From assembly GCA_036401055.1 (NCBI GenBank), contig DASWWC010000302.1, positions 1 to 22,952 of the forward strand: 22,952 bases of DNA, in the 5' to 3' direction. The position numbers were made by a program, and so were the translations under genes. Origin of the DNA: Pelomonas sp036401055. Its GTDB lineage: Bacteria; Pseudomonadota; Gammaproteobacteria; Burkholderiales; Burkholderiaceae_C. Shown here one piece after another: positions 7,550-15,736 of this stretch (within the stretch, counting starts at the first letter, position 1; each line of letters starts with the position of its first letter). A model generated the notes under the pieces. That model was not told the origin of the DNA. It did not search any database and was given only the letters and a program-made list of their open reading frames with translations.

Positions 7550-10138
7550 TCAGGCGGGCAGCGAGACGGCGTCCAGCAGCTCGCTCTCGATCTGCAGCTG
7601 GGCCTTGTTCTGCTGCAGCGCCGGGCCGTCGACGAGGAAGGTGTCCTCCACGCGCTCGCCCAGCGTGGAGATCTTGGCCAGCTGCAGGTTGATGCCGTGG
7701 CGGGCCAGCACGCGGGCGATGGCGTACAGCAAGCCCGCGCGGTCGCTGGTGGAGATGGTCAGCAGCCAGGCCGTGGCCTTCTCGTCGGGGCGCAGCGAGA
7801 TGCGCGGCGAGTACGGGAAGCTCTTGACGCGCCGTGACAGCCGCCCGCGCCGCGGCTCGGGCAGCGGCCCGACGGCCTGCAGCGCGGTGCCCAGCTTGTT
7901 CTCCACCAGCGGCACCAGGTCGCGGTGGTGCAGGTCGGCCTCGGGGCGGATGACCTGGAAGGTGTCCAGCGCATAGCCGTCGCGCGTGGTGTGTACCTTG
8001 GCGTCCAGGATGTTGAAGCCGGCGGTGTCGAAATAGCCGCAGATGCGGGCGAACAGGTCGGACTGGTCGGGCGCGTAGACCAGCACCTGCAGGCCTTCGC
8101 CGATGGGCGAGGGGCGGGCGCGCACCACGGGAACTTGGGTCTGCACGTGGCGCCACAGCGAGCGCGCATGCCAGGCCAGCTCGGCGGCGTCGTGGCGGGC
8201 GAAGTAGCTGATGGCCAGCTTCTGCCACAGCGGCGTCTCGGTGCCGGGCAGCTGCGAATGCAGTGCCAGGTCCTGCCGGGCCTCCTGCTTGCGGGCCTCG
8301 ATCTCGGCGTCCATGTTGATCGTGGCCCCACCGAGCGCACGCAGCGTGATGCGGTACAGGTCCTCCAGCAGCTTGCCCTTCCAGGCGTTCCAGACCTTGG
8401 GGCTGGTGCCGCGGATGTCGGCGACGGTCAGCAGGTACAGCGCCGTTAGGCGGCGTGCGTCGCCCACCTTGGCGGCGAAGGCACCGATGACGGCGGGGTC
8501 GGACAGGTCTTCCTTCTGCGCCACGCGCGACATCGTCAGGTGGTGCTCGACGAGGAAGACGCACATTGCCGCGTCGTCGGTGCTCATGCCGTGCTGGCGG
8601 CAGAAGCGGCGGACCTCGACGGCGCCCAGCTCGGAGTGGTCGCCGCCGCGGCCCTTGGCGACGTCGTGGAAGAGGGCGGCCACGTAGAGCAGTTCGGGCT
8701 GGTCGAACTGCGAGGCCAGATGCGAGCAGAACGGGTACTCGTGCGCGTGCTCGGGCACGAAGAAGCGGCGCACGTTGCGCAGCACCATCAGGATGTGCTG
8801 GTCCACCGTGTAGACGTGGAACAGGTCGTGCTGCATCTGCCCGACGATGGCGCGGAACACCCACAGGTAGCGGCCCAGCACCGAGGTCTGGTTCATCAGC
8901 CGGAAGGCGTGCGTCTGGCCCTCGTGCGCGCGCAGCATGGCCATGAAGGTGGCGCGGTTGACCGGGTCACGCCGCCAGGCGGCGTCCATCAGGCTGCGGG
9001 CGTTGTACAGCGCGCGCAGCGTGCGCGCGGACAGGCCCTTGATGCCGCGCACCTGCTGGTAGACCAGGAAGGTGCGCAGGATAGCGTGCGGGTCGCGCTG
9101 GTAGAGGTCGTCGCTGGCGATCTCCAGCATGCGGCCGCGGTCCAGGAAGTCGGGGTGGCCGTCGAGCGCGCGCAGCTGATCCTGCTGGGAGCCGTTGATC
9201 TGCTCCTCCAGGTTCAGCAGCAGGATCTGGTGTAGCTGCGTGACCGCCTTGGCGGCCCAGTAGTAGCGCCGCATCAGCACCTCGGACGCGCGCTGCGCCT
9301 TGGTGCTTTCAAATCCGAAGCTCTGCGCGACAGCGGTCTGCAGGTCGAACACGAGCCGGTCCTCGCGCCGGCCGGCCACCGCGTGCAGCCGTGCGCGGAT
9401 GAGCCGCAGCTGGCCCTCGTTGCGCTGCAGCTGGCGGCTCTCGAACGGCGTGATGAGGCCTCGCGCGCTCAGTGCCTTCCAGGTCTTGCCCAGGCCGGCC
9501 GCGCGGGCAATCCACATCAGCATCTGCAGGTCGCGCAGGCCGCCGGGGCTTTCCTTGCAGTTGGGCTCCAGCGCGTAGGGCGTGTCGTCGAACTTGGTGT
9601 GGCGCTGCACCGTCTCCAGCGTCTTGGCGCGGAAGAAGGCGCGCGGGTCCATGGCCTGCATGAAGCGCTGGTGCATCAGCCGGAACAGCTTGGCGTCGCC
9701 GGCCAGCGGGCGGGCCTCCAGCAGCGCGGTCTGTATGGTCACGTCGCCGGCCGACTCGCTCAGGCATTCGCCCAGCGTGCGCACGGACGAGCCGATCTCC
9801 AGCCCCACGTCCCAGCAGGACGTGATGAAGCTCTCGATGGCGCTCTTGGCCGGGCCGGGCTGGTAGGCCTCGACGCCGTCGGGCAGCAGCACCAGCACGT
9901 CCACGTCGGAGTGCGGGAACAGCTCACCGCGGCCATAGCCGCCGACGGCGGCCAGGCAGGAGCCTTCGGGCATGCCGGCCTGGGCCCACAGGCCACGCAA
10001 CGTGTCGTCGACATGGCGGGCCAGGCGGCGCAGCAGGCGCTCGGCGCCGGCCTGGGTGGGACGCTCGGCCAGGAAGCTGTCGATCAGCGCCTGCTTGCCC
10101 GCCTTGAACTGCTGGCGGAGGTCGGCGAGCGTGGCCAC
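7550..10138 (-). CDS. glnD: [Protein-PII] uridylyltransferase / uridylyl-removing enzyme
   Basis: Bifunctional nitrogen sensor that adds UMP to PII proteins under nitrogen limitation and removes it when glutamine is plentiful. It is 862 residues, close to the 890 of E. coli. The nucleotidyltransferase domain has GGYGRGE at 66-72 and the metal pair in SDVDVLVL (Asp78, Asp80). The HD domain for UMP removal has ALFHDVAKGRGGDH with His491-Asp492. Two C-terminal ACT domains (about 680-750 and 787-862) would bind glutamine. The start is GTG at 10138, one base after the map stop, so it is probably coupled to map. The convergent stop with ptrB leaves no room for a terminator between them. Confidence 0.97.
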   Translation of the reverse strand: MATLADLRQQFKAGKQALIDSFLAERPTQAGAERLLRRLARHVDDTLRGLWAQAGMPEGSCLAAVGGYGRGELFPHSDVDVLVLLPDGVEAYQPGPAKSAIESFITSCWDVGLEIGSSVRTLGECLSESAGDVTIQTALLEARPLAGDAKLFRLMHQRFMQAMDPRAFFRAKTLETVQRHTKFDDTPYALEPNCKESPGGLRDLQMLMWIARAAGLGKTWKALSARGLITPFESRQLQRNEGQLRLIRARLHAVAGRREDRLVFDLQTAVAQSFGFESTKAQRASEVLMRRYYWAAKAVTQLHQILLLNLEEQINGSQQDQLRALDGHPDFLDRGRMLEIASDDLYQRDPHAILRTFLVYQQVRGIKGLSARTLRALYNARSLMDAAWRRDPVNRATFMAMLRAHEGQTHAFRLMNQTSVLGRYLWVFRAIVGQMQHDLFHVYTVDQHILMVLRNVRRFFVPEHAHEYPFCSHLASQFDQPELLYVAALFHDVAKGRGGDHSELGAVEVRRFCRQHGMSTDDAAMCVFLVEHHLTMSRVAQKEDLSDPAVIGAFAAKVGDARRLTALYLLTVADIRGTSPKVWNAWKGKLLEDLYRITLRALGGATINMDAEIEARKQEARQDLALHSQLPGTETPLWQKLAISYFARHDAAELAWHARSLWRHVQTQVPVVRARPSPIGEGLQVLVYAPDQSDLFARICGYFDTAGFNILDAKVHTTRDGYALDTFQVIRPEADLHHRDLVPLVENKLGTALQAVGPLPEPRRGRLSRRVKSFPYSPRISLRPDEKATAWLLTISTSDRAGLLYAIARVLARHGINLQLAKISTLGERVEDTFLVDGPALQQNKAQLQIESELLDAVSLPA

Positions 10139-10139
10139 G

Positions 10140-10961
10140 TCAGGCGGTGGCCGCGGCGGCTGCGGTGATGAAGGCGGGCGGCGGCGGGCTGCCGGCCGAC
10201 AGCGTCATGACCTCGTAGCCCGTCTCGGTCACCAGGATGGTGTGCTCCCACTGCGCCGAGAGGGAACGGTCCTTGGTGACGATGGTCCAGCCGTCGCCCG
10301 TTTCCTTGATCTCGCGCCGGCCGGCGTTGATCATGGGCTCGATGGTGAACATCATGCCGGGCACCAACTCGTCCAGCGTGCCGGGGCGGCCGTAGTGCAG
10401 CACCTGCGGCTCCTCGTGGAACACGCGGCCGATGCCGTGGCCGCAGAACTCGCGCACGATGGAGAAGCCGGCGTTCTCGGCGAAGGTCTGGATGGCGTGG
10501 CCGATGTCGCCCAGCTTGGCGCCGGGCTTGACCTTGGCGATGCCCTTCCACATGGCGTCGTAGGTGAAGGCGCACAGCCGCTTGGCCGCGATGGAGCCGT
10601 CGCCGACGACGAACATGCGGCTGGTGTCGCCGTGCCAGCCGTCCTTGATGACGGTGACGTCGATGTTGACGATGTCGCCGTTCTTCAGCGGCTTGTCGTT
10701 GGGGATGCCGTGGCAGACCTGCTGGTTGACCGACGTGCAGATGGACTTGGGGTAGGGCGTGTAGCCCGGCGGGCAGTAGTTCAGCGGGGCGGGGATGCCT
10801 TGCTGCACGTTGACGATGAAGTCGTGCGCCAGCTTGTCCAGCTCATTGGTCGTGACGCCCGGCTTCACGTGGGGCGTCAGCATGTCCAGGACTTCGGACG
10901 CCAGGCGCCCGGCGATGCGCATGCCCTCGACGTCGGCGGCGGTCTTGATCGTGATGGCCAT
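10140..10961 (-). CDS. map: Methionine aminopeptidase, type I
   Basis: Removes the initiator methionine from nascent proteins in the cytoplasm. It is 273 residues. The five metal ligands of the pita-bread fold are all present: Asp101 in NIDVT, Asp112 in HGDTSR, His175 in FCGHGIG, Glu208 in FTIEPM and Glu239 in QWEHTI. His84 in QVCHGIP is the conserved substrate-contact histidine. The ATG at 10961 gives the usual MAITIKTAADVEGMR start. A further upstream in-frame extension would overlap uppP and is not family-like. The C-terminus carries a short Pro/Ala-rich tail. It sits 11 bases after uppP and one base before glnD, so the three are likely cotranscribed. Confidence 0.97.
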   Translation of the reverse strand: MAITIKTAADVEGMRIAGRLASEVLDMLTPHVKPGVTTNELDKLAHDFIVNVQQGIPAPLNYCPPGYTPYPKSICTSVNQQVCHGIPNDKPLKNGDIVNIDVTVIKDGWHGDTSRMFVVGDGSIAAKRLCAFTYDAMWKGIAKVKPGAKLGDIGHAIQTFAENAGFSIVREFCGHGIGRVFHEEPQVLHYGRPGTLDELVPGMMFTIEPMINAGRREIKETGDGWTIVTKDRSLSAQWEHTILVTETGYEVMTLSAGSPPPPAFITAAAAATA

Positions 10962-10972
10962 GGCCGGATTAT

Positions 10973-11830
10973 TCAGTCTTTCCAGATGTCCATGCCCAGG
11001 TAGGCCGTGGCCAGCACCAGCAGGCCGAACACGATGCGGTAGTACGCGAACACCTTGAAGTCGTGGCTGGACACGTAGCGGATCAGCCAGCGTATGCACA
11101 GCAGCGCGCTGAAGAATGCGAACACCAGGCCCACGGCGAACATGGGCACATCACTCCAGGCCAGCGCGTCGCGCTGCTTCAACACCGAGTAGGCGCCGGC
11201 GCCCATCAGCGTCGGGATGCCCAGGTAGAAGCTGAACTCGGCCGCTGCCTTGCGCGACATGCCCAGCACGACGCCGCCGATGATGGTGGCGCCCGAGCGG
11301 CTGGTGCCGGGGATCAGCGCCAGGCATTGCAGCAGGCCGACCTTCAGCGCGTCCAGCGGGCCCATGTCGTCCACGGTCTCGATGCGGGCACGGCGGGCAC
11401 CCTGCATGTCCATGTCGCCATACAGCCGTTTGTGGCGGGCCTCCACCCACAGGATGATGAAGCCGCCCACGATGAAGGCCATGGCCACCGGCACGGGGTG
11501 GAACAGGTGGGTCTTCACGAGCTTGCCGAAGGCCAGCCCCAGCACCACGGCCGGGATGAAGGCGATGCCCACGTTCAGCGCGAAGCGCTGCGCCTGCCGC
11601 TCACTGGCGATGCCGCGCACCGTGCGGGCCAGGCGTTCGCGGTACTCCCAGACGACGGCGAACATCGCGCCGGTCTGCACCGCGATCTCGAACACCTTGG
11701 CCTTCTCGCCGACGAAGTTCAGCAGCGAGCCCGCCAGGATCAGGTGACCCGTGGAGGAAATGGGCAGGAATTCGGTCAACCCCTCGACGATGCCCATGAC
11801 GGCGGCTTTGATCAAAAGGATGACGTCCAC
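10973..11830 (-). CDS. uppP: Undecaprenyl-diphosphatase (BacA/UppP)
   Basis: Integral membrane phosphatase that recycles undecaprenyl pyrophosphate to the lipid carrier used for peptidoglycan and O-antigen synthesis; extra copies give bacitracin resistance. It is 285 residues with about eight hydrophobic segments. The two family signatures are present: EGLTEFLPISSTGH at 16-29 (catalytic Glu16/Glu20, Ser26, His29) and PGTSRSG with Arg178. The start is GTG at 11830, preceded five bases upstream by GGAG. It is first of the uppP-map-glnD cluster and divergent from the TetR gene. Confidence 0.97.
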   Translation of the reverse strand: MDVILLIKAAVMGIVEGLTEFLPISSTGHLILAGSLLNFVGEKAKVFEIAVQTGAMFAVVWEYRERLARTVRGIASERQAQRFALNVGIAFIPAVVLGLAFGKLVKTHLFHPVPVAMAFIVGGFIILWVEARHKRLYGDMDMQGARRARIETVDDMGPLDALKVGLLQCLALIPGTSRSGATIIGGVVLGMSRKAAAEFSFYLGIPTLMGAGAYSVLKQRDALAWSDVPMFAVGLVFAFFSALLCIRWLIRYVSSHDFKVFAYYRIVFGLLVLATAYLGMDIWKD

Positions 11831-11868
11831 GTGTACTCCGAAGGCTGACGAACTGCAGAAGGCGGCGC

Positions 11869-11874
11869 AGTGTA
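11869..11874 (-). promoter_or_regulatory. Candidate -10 box for the uppP-map-glnD transcript
   Basis: TACACT on the minus strand lies about 40 bases upstream of the uppP GTG. No convincing -35 hexamer sits 16-18 bases further up (CAAGCG region), so this is only a candidate. It lies about 50 bases from the TetR-type operator, which may or may not reach it. Confidence 0.3.
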
Positions 11875-11893
11875 GCCAGCATGGGCGGCCCGC

Positions 11894-11923
11894 TTGCTGG
11901 GGCGCGCCGCGCGCGGCTACATT
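11894..11923 (+). promoter_or_regulatory. Probable promoter of the tetR-type regulator
   Basis: TTGCTG (11894-11899) and TACATT (11918-11923) are separated by 18 bases and point toward the regulator. The -10 runs into the inverted repeat that starts at 11922, so a bound repressor would block the start site. The leader to the TTG start would be about 25 bases. Confidence 0.45.
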
Positions 11924-11943
11924 ACTGACTCATCGGTCATTAA
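11922..11943. promoter_or_regulatory. TetR-family operator (inverted repeat)
   Basis: Left arm TTACTGAC (11922-11929) and right arm GTCATTAA (11936-11943) are inverted repeats matching at seven of eight positions around a 6-base spacer (TCATCG). Size and position are typical of AcrR/TetR operators, and the repeat overlaps the -10 and transcription start of the adjacent TetR gene. This supports autorepression; the binding itself is inferred. Confidence 0.7.
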
Positions 11944-11954
11944 CGCCGCCAGAC

Positions 11955-12590
11955 TTGGCCACTGCCACGCCCCGCCAACGCCGCAAGGACGCCCGTCCGC
12001 AAGAGCTGCTCGACGCGGCCCTGGAACTCTTTGTCGAGAAGGGCTTCGCCGCCACCCGCAGCGAGGAGGTCGCGACGCGCGCCGGCGTCGCCAAGGGCAC
12101 GCTGTACCGCTACTACCCCAGCAAGGACGAGCTGTTCAAGGCCATGGTGCGCGAGAACCTGTCCGAGCACATCGTCGCGTCGGCTGCGCAGGCCGCTCAG
12201 CACGAAGGGCCCATTGCCGAATTGCTGGGACTCATGATGCAGGCTTGGTGGGCCAAGATCGGCCACGGCAAGGCCGGCGTGGTCTGCAAGATCATGATGG
12301 TGGAGGCGCGCCACTTCCCGGAGCTGGCGCGCTTCTATGTGGATGAGGTCATCGCCCCGACGCAGAACCTGGTGGGCGACCTCATTACCCGGGGCGTGCG
12401 CAGCGGCGAGTTCCGCGCCGTGCCCATCGAGGCGACCGTGCACCTGCTGATCGCGCCCATGCTGCACATGATGCTGCACGAGCATTCCTTCGGCAGTCAC
12501 CAGACCTGCCACCCCACGATGAGCCCCGAGGAGCTGCTGGACGCCCAGATGTCGCTGCTGCTGCACGGTCTGCTGGCGAGCCCGGGCTGA
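11955..12590 (+). CDS. TetR/AcrR-family transcriptional repressor
   Basis: One-component repressor of 211 residues. The N-terminal DNA-binding domain spans about residues 12-62, with the helix-turn-helix and its recognition helix in VATRAGVAKGTLYRYYPSKDELF. The C-terminal ligand-binding domain is all-helical and contains two Cys. No ATG lies in frame near the domain start. TTG at 11955 gives LATATPRQRRKDARP, a natural N-terminus for the family, and follows the operator by 11 bases with only a weak Shine-Dalgarno. The next genes on the same strand are a PCMT-like protein (51 bases downstream) and a TolC-family channel, so control of envelope export is the natural guess. The ligand is unknown. 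Confidence 0.92.
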   Translation: MATATPRQRRKDARPQELLDAALELFVEKGFAATRSEEVATRAGVAKGTLYRYYPSKDELFKAMVRENLSEHIVASAAQAAQHEGPIAELLGLMMQAWWAKIGHGKAGVVCKIMMVEARHFPELARFYVDEVIAPTQNLVGDLITRGVRSGEFRAVPIEATVHLLIAPMLHMMLHEHSFGSHQTCHPTMSPEELLDAQMSLLLHGLLASPG

Positions 12591-12641
12591 CCTTCTAGAA
12601 TTTTGCTTTTCAGCCTGCCGTACCGTGCCCCGGAGAACAAG

Positions 12642-13295
12642 ATGAATCTCGAACAAGCCCGCTTCAACATGATCGAGCAGCAGATCCGCCCCTGGGACGT
12701 GCTCGACCCCAGCGTGCTGGAGCTGCTGCACGTGGTGCACCGCGAGGACTTCGTGCCCGAGGCGCACAAGAGCCAGGCCTTCGTCGACGTCGAGCTGCCG
12801 CTGACCGCCACGCGCCGCATGCTGGCGCCCAAGGTCGAGGCCCGCCTGCTGCAGGAGCTGAAGCTGCAGCGCCACGAGAAGGTGCTGGAGATCGGCGCCG
12901 CCACGGGCCACCTGGCCGCCTTGCTGGGCCACAAGGCGCAGCGCGTCGTCGCGCTGGAGGCCGATGCCGGCCTGGCCGCCCAGGCCACCGCCAACTTGAA
13001 GCGTGCCGGCGTGCTGAACGTTAGCGTGCTGAACGCTGACGGCGCCGCCGGCCAGCCCGGCGAGCAGCCCTTCGATGCCATCCTGCTGTCCGGCTCGGTG
13101 GCCGCCGTGCCGCAGGCGCTGCTGCAGCAGCTCAAGGTGGGCGGCCGGCTGGTGGCCATCGTCGGCGCCGAGCCGGTGATGCGCGCCGTGATCGTCACGC
13201 GCACGGGTGCCGACGACTTCCGCACGGTCGAGTTGTTCGATACCGTCGCGGGTCGCCTGCCCGGCTTTGCCGAGGCGCCGGCCTTTAGCTTCTGA
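12642..13295 (+). CDS. Protein-L-isoaspartate O-methyltransferase-like protein
   Basis: SAM-dependent methyltransferase of the PCMT superfamily, 217 residues. SAM motif I reads VLEIGAATGHLAALL (family type VLEIGTGSGY), an acidic motif II residue follows in VVALEADA, and motif III-like PFDAILLSG is present. The N-terminal half aligns with Pcm (MIEQQI, REDFVPEAH, ELPL). The GQTIS segment that shapes the isoaspartate site is replaced by TRRML, so classical repair activity is doubtful. The start at 12642 has GGAG six bases upstream. It sits between the TetR regulator and the TolC channel on the same strand. Its real substrate is unknown. Confidence 0.85.
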   Translation: MNLEQARFNMIEQQIRPWDVLDPSVLELLHVVHREDFVPEAHKSQAFVDVELPLTATRRMLAPKVEARLLQELKLQRHEKVLEIGAATGHLAALLGHKAQRVVALEADAGLAAQATANLKRAGVLNVSVLNADGAAGQPGEQPFDAILLSGSVAAVPQALLQQLKVGGRLVAIVGAEPVMRAVIVTRTGADDFRTVELFDTVAGRLPGFAEAPAFSF

Positions 13296-13366
13296 CCTTG
13301 TCGTGCCCGCCGCCCGTCGTCGCCAGACGCCGCCTGCCGCCCTCTCGGGGCAATTCGTCACATGGC

Positions 13367-13397
13367 TTCAGTCACCGGCGGGCTTTGCGTCTATAAC
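13367..13397 (+). promoter_or_regulatory. Candidate promoter for the tolC-like gene
   Basis: A TATAAC box (13392-13397) in the 143-base gap before the channel gene resembles a -10. The best -35 is TTCAGT (13367-13372) at a long 19-base spacing, so the match is weak. No second copy of the TetR-type inverted repeat is visible here. Confidence 0.3.
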
Positions 13398-13438
13398 CCC
13401 GGCCGCTGTCTAAATCACCGCTCCAGCCAAGGAATCCC

Positions 13439-14788
13439 ATGCCCCTCGTCCAAGCCCAACGCCTGATCCTGCAACCGCTGGCCGTCGCTGCCGGCCTCTT
13501 GCTTGCTGGCGCGGCCCAGGCCCAGAGCCTGCAAGAGCTGTACGACGCCGCACGGGGCTACGACGCCACCTATCTCGCCGTTCGCGCCACGGCGGACGCC
13601 GCCGCGGCGCGCGCGGCCCAGGCCGAGGCGCTGCTGCGGCCCACGCTGGGCCTGCAGGCCTCCGGCACGCAGGCCTACACCGATCCGGCCTCGACCAGCC
13701 AGAACATCAACAGCCGCACGCTGTCGGCCGGCCTGCAGGGCAAGTACTCGGTCTACAACGCGGCCAATGTGCCCACCATCGACAAGGCCCGCCGCGCGCA
13801 GACCATCGCGCAGTCGGACCTGGAGACGGCCGAGCAGGACCTCATCGTCCGCCTGGCCACGGCCTACTTCGACGTGCTGGCCGCCAAGGATGCGCTGACC
13901 ACCTCGCAGGCCAACAAAAAGGCCATCTCCGAGCAACTGGCCTCGGCCAAGCGCAACTTCGAGGTCGGCACGGCCACCATCACCGACACGCGTGAGGCCC
14001 AGGCTCGCTATGACCTGGCCACCGCACAGGAGCTGGCCGCCGACAACGACCTGCGCGTGAAGCGCGTGACGCTGGACCAGTTCGTCGGCCGCGTCGGCGT
14101 GGAGCCCAAGGGCCTGGCCCAGCCGGTGGCGCTGCCGGCGCTGCCCAGCGACAACGTCGACACCTGGGTGGCCACGGCGGACGAGCAGCATCCCGGCGTG
14201 CGCAAGGCCCGCCTGGGCCTGGAGATCGCGCAGCTGGACACCGAGATCGCCCGCGCCGGCCAGAAGCCCACGCTGGACGCCAGCGCGTCGCTCGGCGCCC
14301 AGAACCTGCACAACAACCTCAGCGGCGCCGCCGCTGCGGGCTCGGGCGTGGGCACGTCCAAGAACGCCAGCATCGGCCTGACCTTTACCTATCCGCTCTA
14401 CACCGGTGGCCTGACGCAGAACCGCATCAAGGAAACCCTGGTGCTGGAGGACAAGGCCCGCAACGACCTGGACTACGCCCGCCGCAGCGTCGCCGAGGCC
14501 ACGCGCCGCGCCTTCTTCGGCGTGCAGTCGCTGAAGGCCCAGGTCAGCGCCTACGAGGCCGCCGAGTCGTCCACCAAGCTGGCGCTGGAAGCCACCCAAC
14601 TGGGCTACAAGGTCGGCGTGCGGGTGAACCTGGACGTGCTCAACGCCCAGACCCAGCTGTTCTCCACGCAGCGCGACCTGGCCAAGGCGCGCTACGACGT
14701 GGTCGTCAACAGCCTGAAGCTGCGCCAGGCCTCGGGCCAGCTGCGCCCCGAGGATCTCAGCGCCGTCAACGCGCTGCTGGCGCGCTGA
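13439..14788 (+). CDS. tolC: TolC-family outer-membrane channel protein
   Basis: Trimeric outer-membrane exit duct for type I secretion and efflux pumps, 449 residues. A Sec signal peptide ends at AGAAQA/QS around residue 28 without a lipobox, unlike the lipoprotein channel at the left edge. Two repeated halves are visible, each with a long Ala/Gln-rich helical pair and a strand region: ATAYFDVLAAKDAL in the first half, and FTYPLYTGGLTQNRI followed by VNLDVLNAQTQLFSTQRDLAKARYD-type helix in the second. This is the TolC/CyaE arrangement. AGGA precedes the ATG by about seven bases. No inner-membrane partner adjoins, so it may serve unlinked exporters. Confidence 0.93.
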   Translation: MPLVQAQRLILQPLAVAAGLLLAGAAQAQSLQELYDAARGYDATYLAVRATADAAAARAAQAEALLRPTLGLQASGTQAYTDPASTSQNINSRTLSAGLQGKYSVYNAANVPTIDKARRAQTIAQSDLETAEQDLIVRLATAYFDVLAAKDALTTSQANKKAISEQLASAKRNFEVGTATITDTREAQARYDLATAQELAADNDLRVKRVTLDQFVGRVGVEPKGLAQPVALPALPSDNVDTWVATADEQHPGVRKARLGLEIAQLDTEIARAGQKPTLDASASLGAQNLHNNLSGAAAAGSGVGTSKNASIGLTFTYPLYTGGLTQNRIKETLVLEDKARNDLDYARRSVAEATRRAFFGVQSLKAQVSAYEAAESSTKLALEATQLGYKVGVRVNLDVLNAQTQLFSTQRDLAKARYDVVVNSLKLRQASGQLRPEDLSAVNALLAR

Positions 14789-14798
14789 CGCGGGACGG

Positions 14799-14819
14799 CG
14801 GCCGGCTCAGCGCCGGCCG
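14799..14819. terminator. GC-rich hairpin between convergent tolC and blh-like genes
   Basis: CGGCCGGC (14799-14806) and GCCGGCCG (14812-14819) form a perfect 8-bp stem around a 5-base loop. The loop holds the stop codon of the minus-strand gene. There is no T-run, so it is not a canonical rho-independent terminator, but its place between two converging 3' ends suggests a transcript-end or RNA-stabilising stem. Confidence 0.4.
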
Positions 14820-15682
14820 ATCACGTTCAGCGGAATCTTCAGGTAGCTGACGCCATCGTCCTCGGCCGGCGGCAACTGGCCGGCGCGGATGTTGACCTGG
14901 ATGGACGGCAGGATCAGCGTAGGCACGTCCAGCGTCGCGTCGCGTGCTTGGCGCATGCTGACGAACGCCTCTTCGCTGATGCCGTCGCGCACATGGATGT
15001 TGTGCGCGCGCTGGTCTGCCACCGTCGTTTCCCACGCCGCGGGCCGTCCGCCGGGCGGGTAGTCGTGGCAGACGAACACGCGCGTCTGCGGCGGCAGCGC
15101 CAGGATGCGCTGCACCGAGCGGTACAGCGTGTGCGCGTCGCCGCCGGGGAAGTCGGCGCGTGCGGTGCCCACGTCGGGCATGAACAGCGTGTCGCCGACA
15201 AACACCGCATCGCCCACCACATAGGCCATGTCGGCCGGCGTATGGCCCGGCACCAGCAGGGCCTGCGCCTGCAGCCCGCCGATGTGGAACAGCTCGCCAT
15301 CCTTGAACAGGTGGTCGAACTGCCGGCCATCGGGCAGGAAGCCGCGCTCCAGGTTGTAGAGCTTCTTGAAGGTCGCCTGCACCTCGCGGATGTGCTCGCC
15401 GATGGCGATGCGGCCACCCGCCTTCTCGCGCAGGTAGGGCGCCGCCGACAGATGGTCGGCATGGGCGTGGGTCTCCAGGATCCACTGCAGCGTCAGCCCC
15501 TGGGCCTGCAGATGGGCCAGCAGCCGGTCCGCCTGGACCGTATTGGTGCGGCCCGACTTGAAGTCGAAGTCCAGCACCGGATCGACCACCGCTGCCTGCC
15601 GACTCACCGGGTCGGCGATGACGTAGGAGACGGTGCCGGTGGCGTCGTCGAAAAAGGCCTGGACGGATGTGGCGGAGGGCAT
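14807..15682 (-). CDS. blh: Blh-type metallo-beta-lactamase-fold hydrolase (probable persulfide dioxygenase)
   Basis: MBL-fold protein of 291 residues related to the Blh/ETHE1-like enzymes that oxidise glutathione persulfide or similar sulfane sulfur. The metal site is complete: THAHADH gives His72, His74, Asp76 and His77, then His147 in VPGHTPADM, Asp164 in VGDTLFMPD and His206 in VCHDYPPGG. The start at 15682 is chosen for a good AGGAG five bases upstream; longer readings enter the operator. It is divergent from the BigR-type repressor and shares its control region. This arrangement, with YeeE/YedE genes, is that of the bigR-blh cluster of Xylella and Agrobacterium. The catalytic assignment rests on family and context. 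Confidence 0.88.
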   Translation of the reverse strand: MPSATSVQAFFDDATGTVSYVIADPVSRQAAVVDPVLDFDFKSGRTNTVQADRLLAHLQAQGLTLQWILETHAHADHLSAAPYLREKAGGRIAIGEHIREVQATFKKLYNLERGFLPDGRQFDHLFKDGELFHIGGLQAQALLVPGHTPADMAYVVGDAVFVGDTLFMPDVGTARADFPGGDAHTLYRSVQRILALPPQTRVFVCHDYPPGGRPAAWETTVADQRAHNIHVRDGISEEAFVSMRQARDATLDVPTLILPSIQVNIRAGQLPPAEDDGVSYLKIPLNVIGRR

Positions 15683-15699
15683 GGGGGCTCCTGTGGGCT

Positions 15700-15726
15700 T
15701 CAATATATTGACTAATAATATATTGA
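15700..15726. promoter_or_regulatory. BigR-type operator in the blh-bigR divergent region
   Basis: Arms TCAATATATT (15700-15709) and AATATATTGA (15717-15726) form a perfect 10-bp inverted repeat around a 7-base spacer. The left part CAATATATTG is itself palindromic. This is an AT-rich island in very GC-rich DNA. It overlaps the promoter elements of both divergent genes, as expected for an autoregulated ArsR-family switch. Binding by the adjacent repressor is inferred. Confidence 0.75.
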
Positions 15727-15736
15727 TTGATAAAGT
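15708..15736 (+). promoter_or_regulatory. Probable promoter of bigR-like operon
   Basis: TTGACT (15708-15713) and TAAAGT (15731-15736) with an optimal 17-base spacer read toward the repressor gene. The -35 and most of the spacer fall inside the inverted repeat, so repressor binding would exclude RNA polymerase. Confidence 0.55.
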
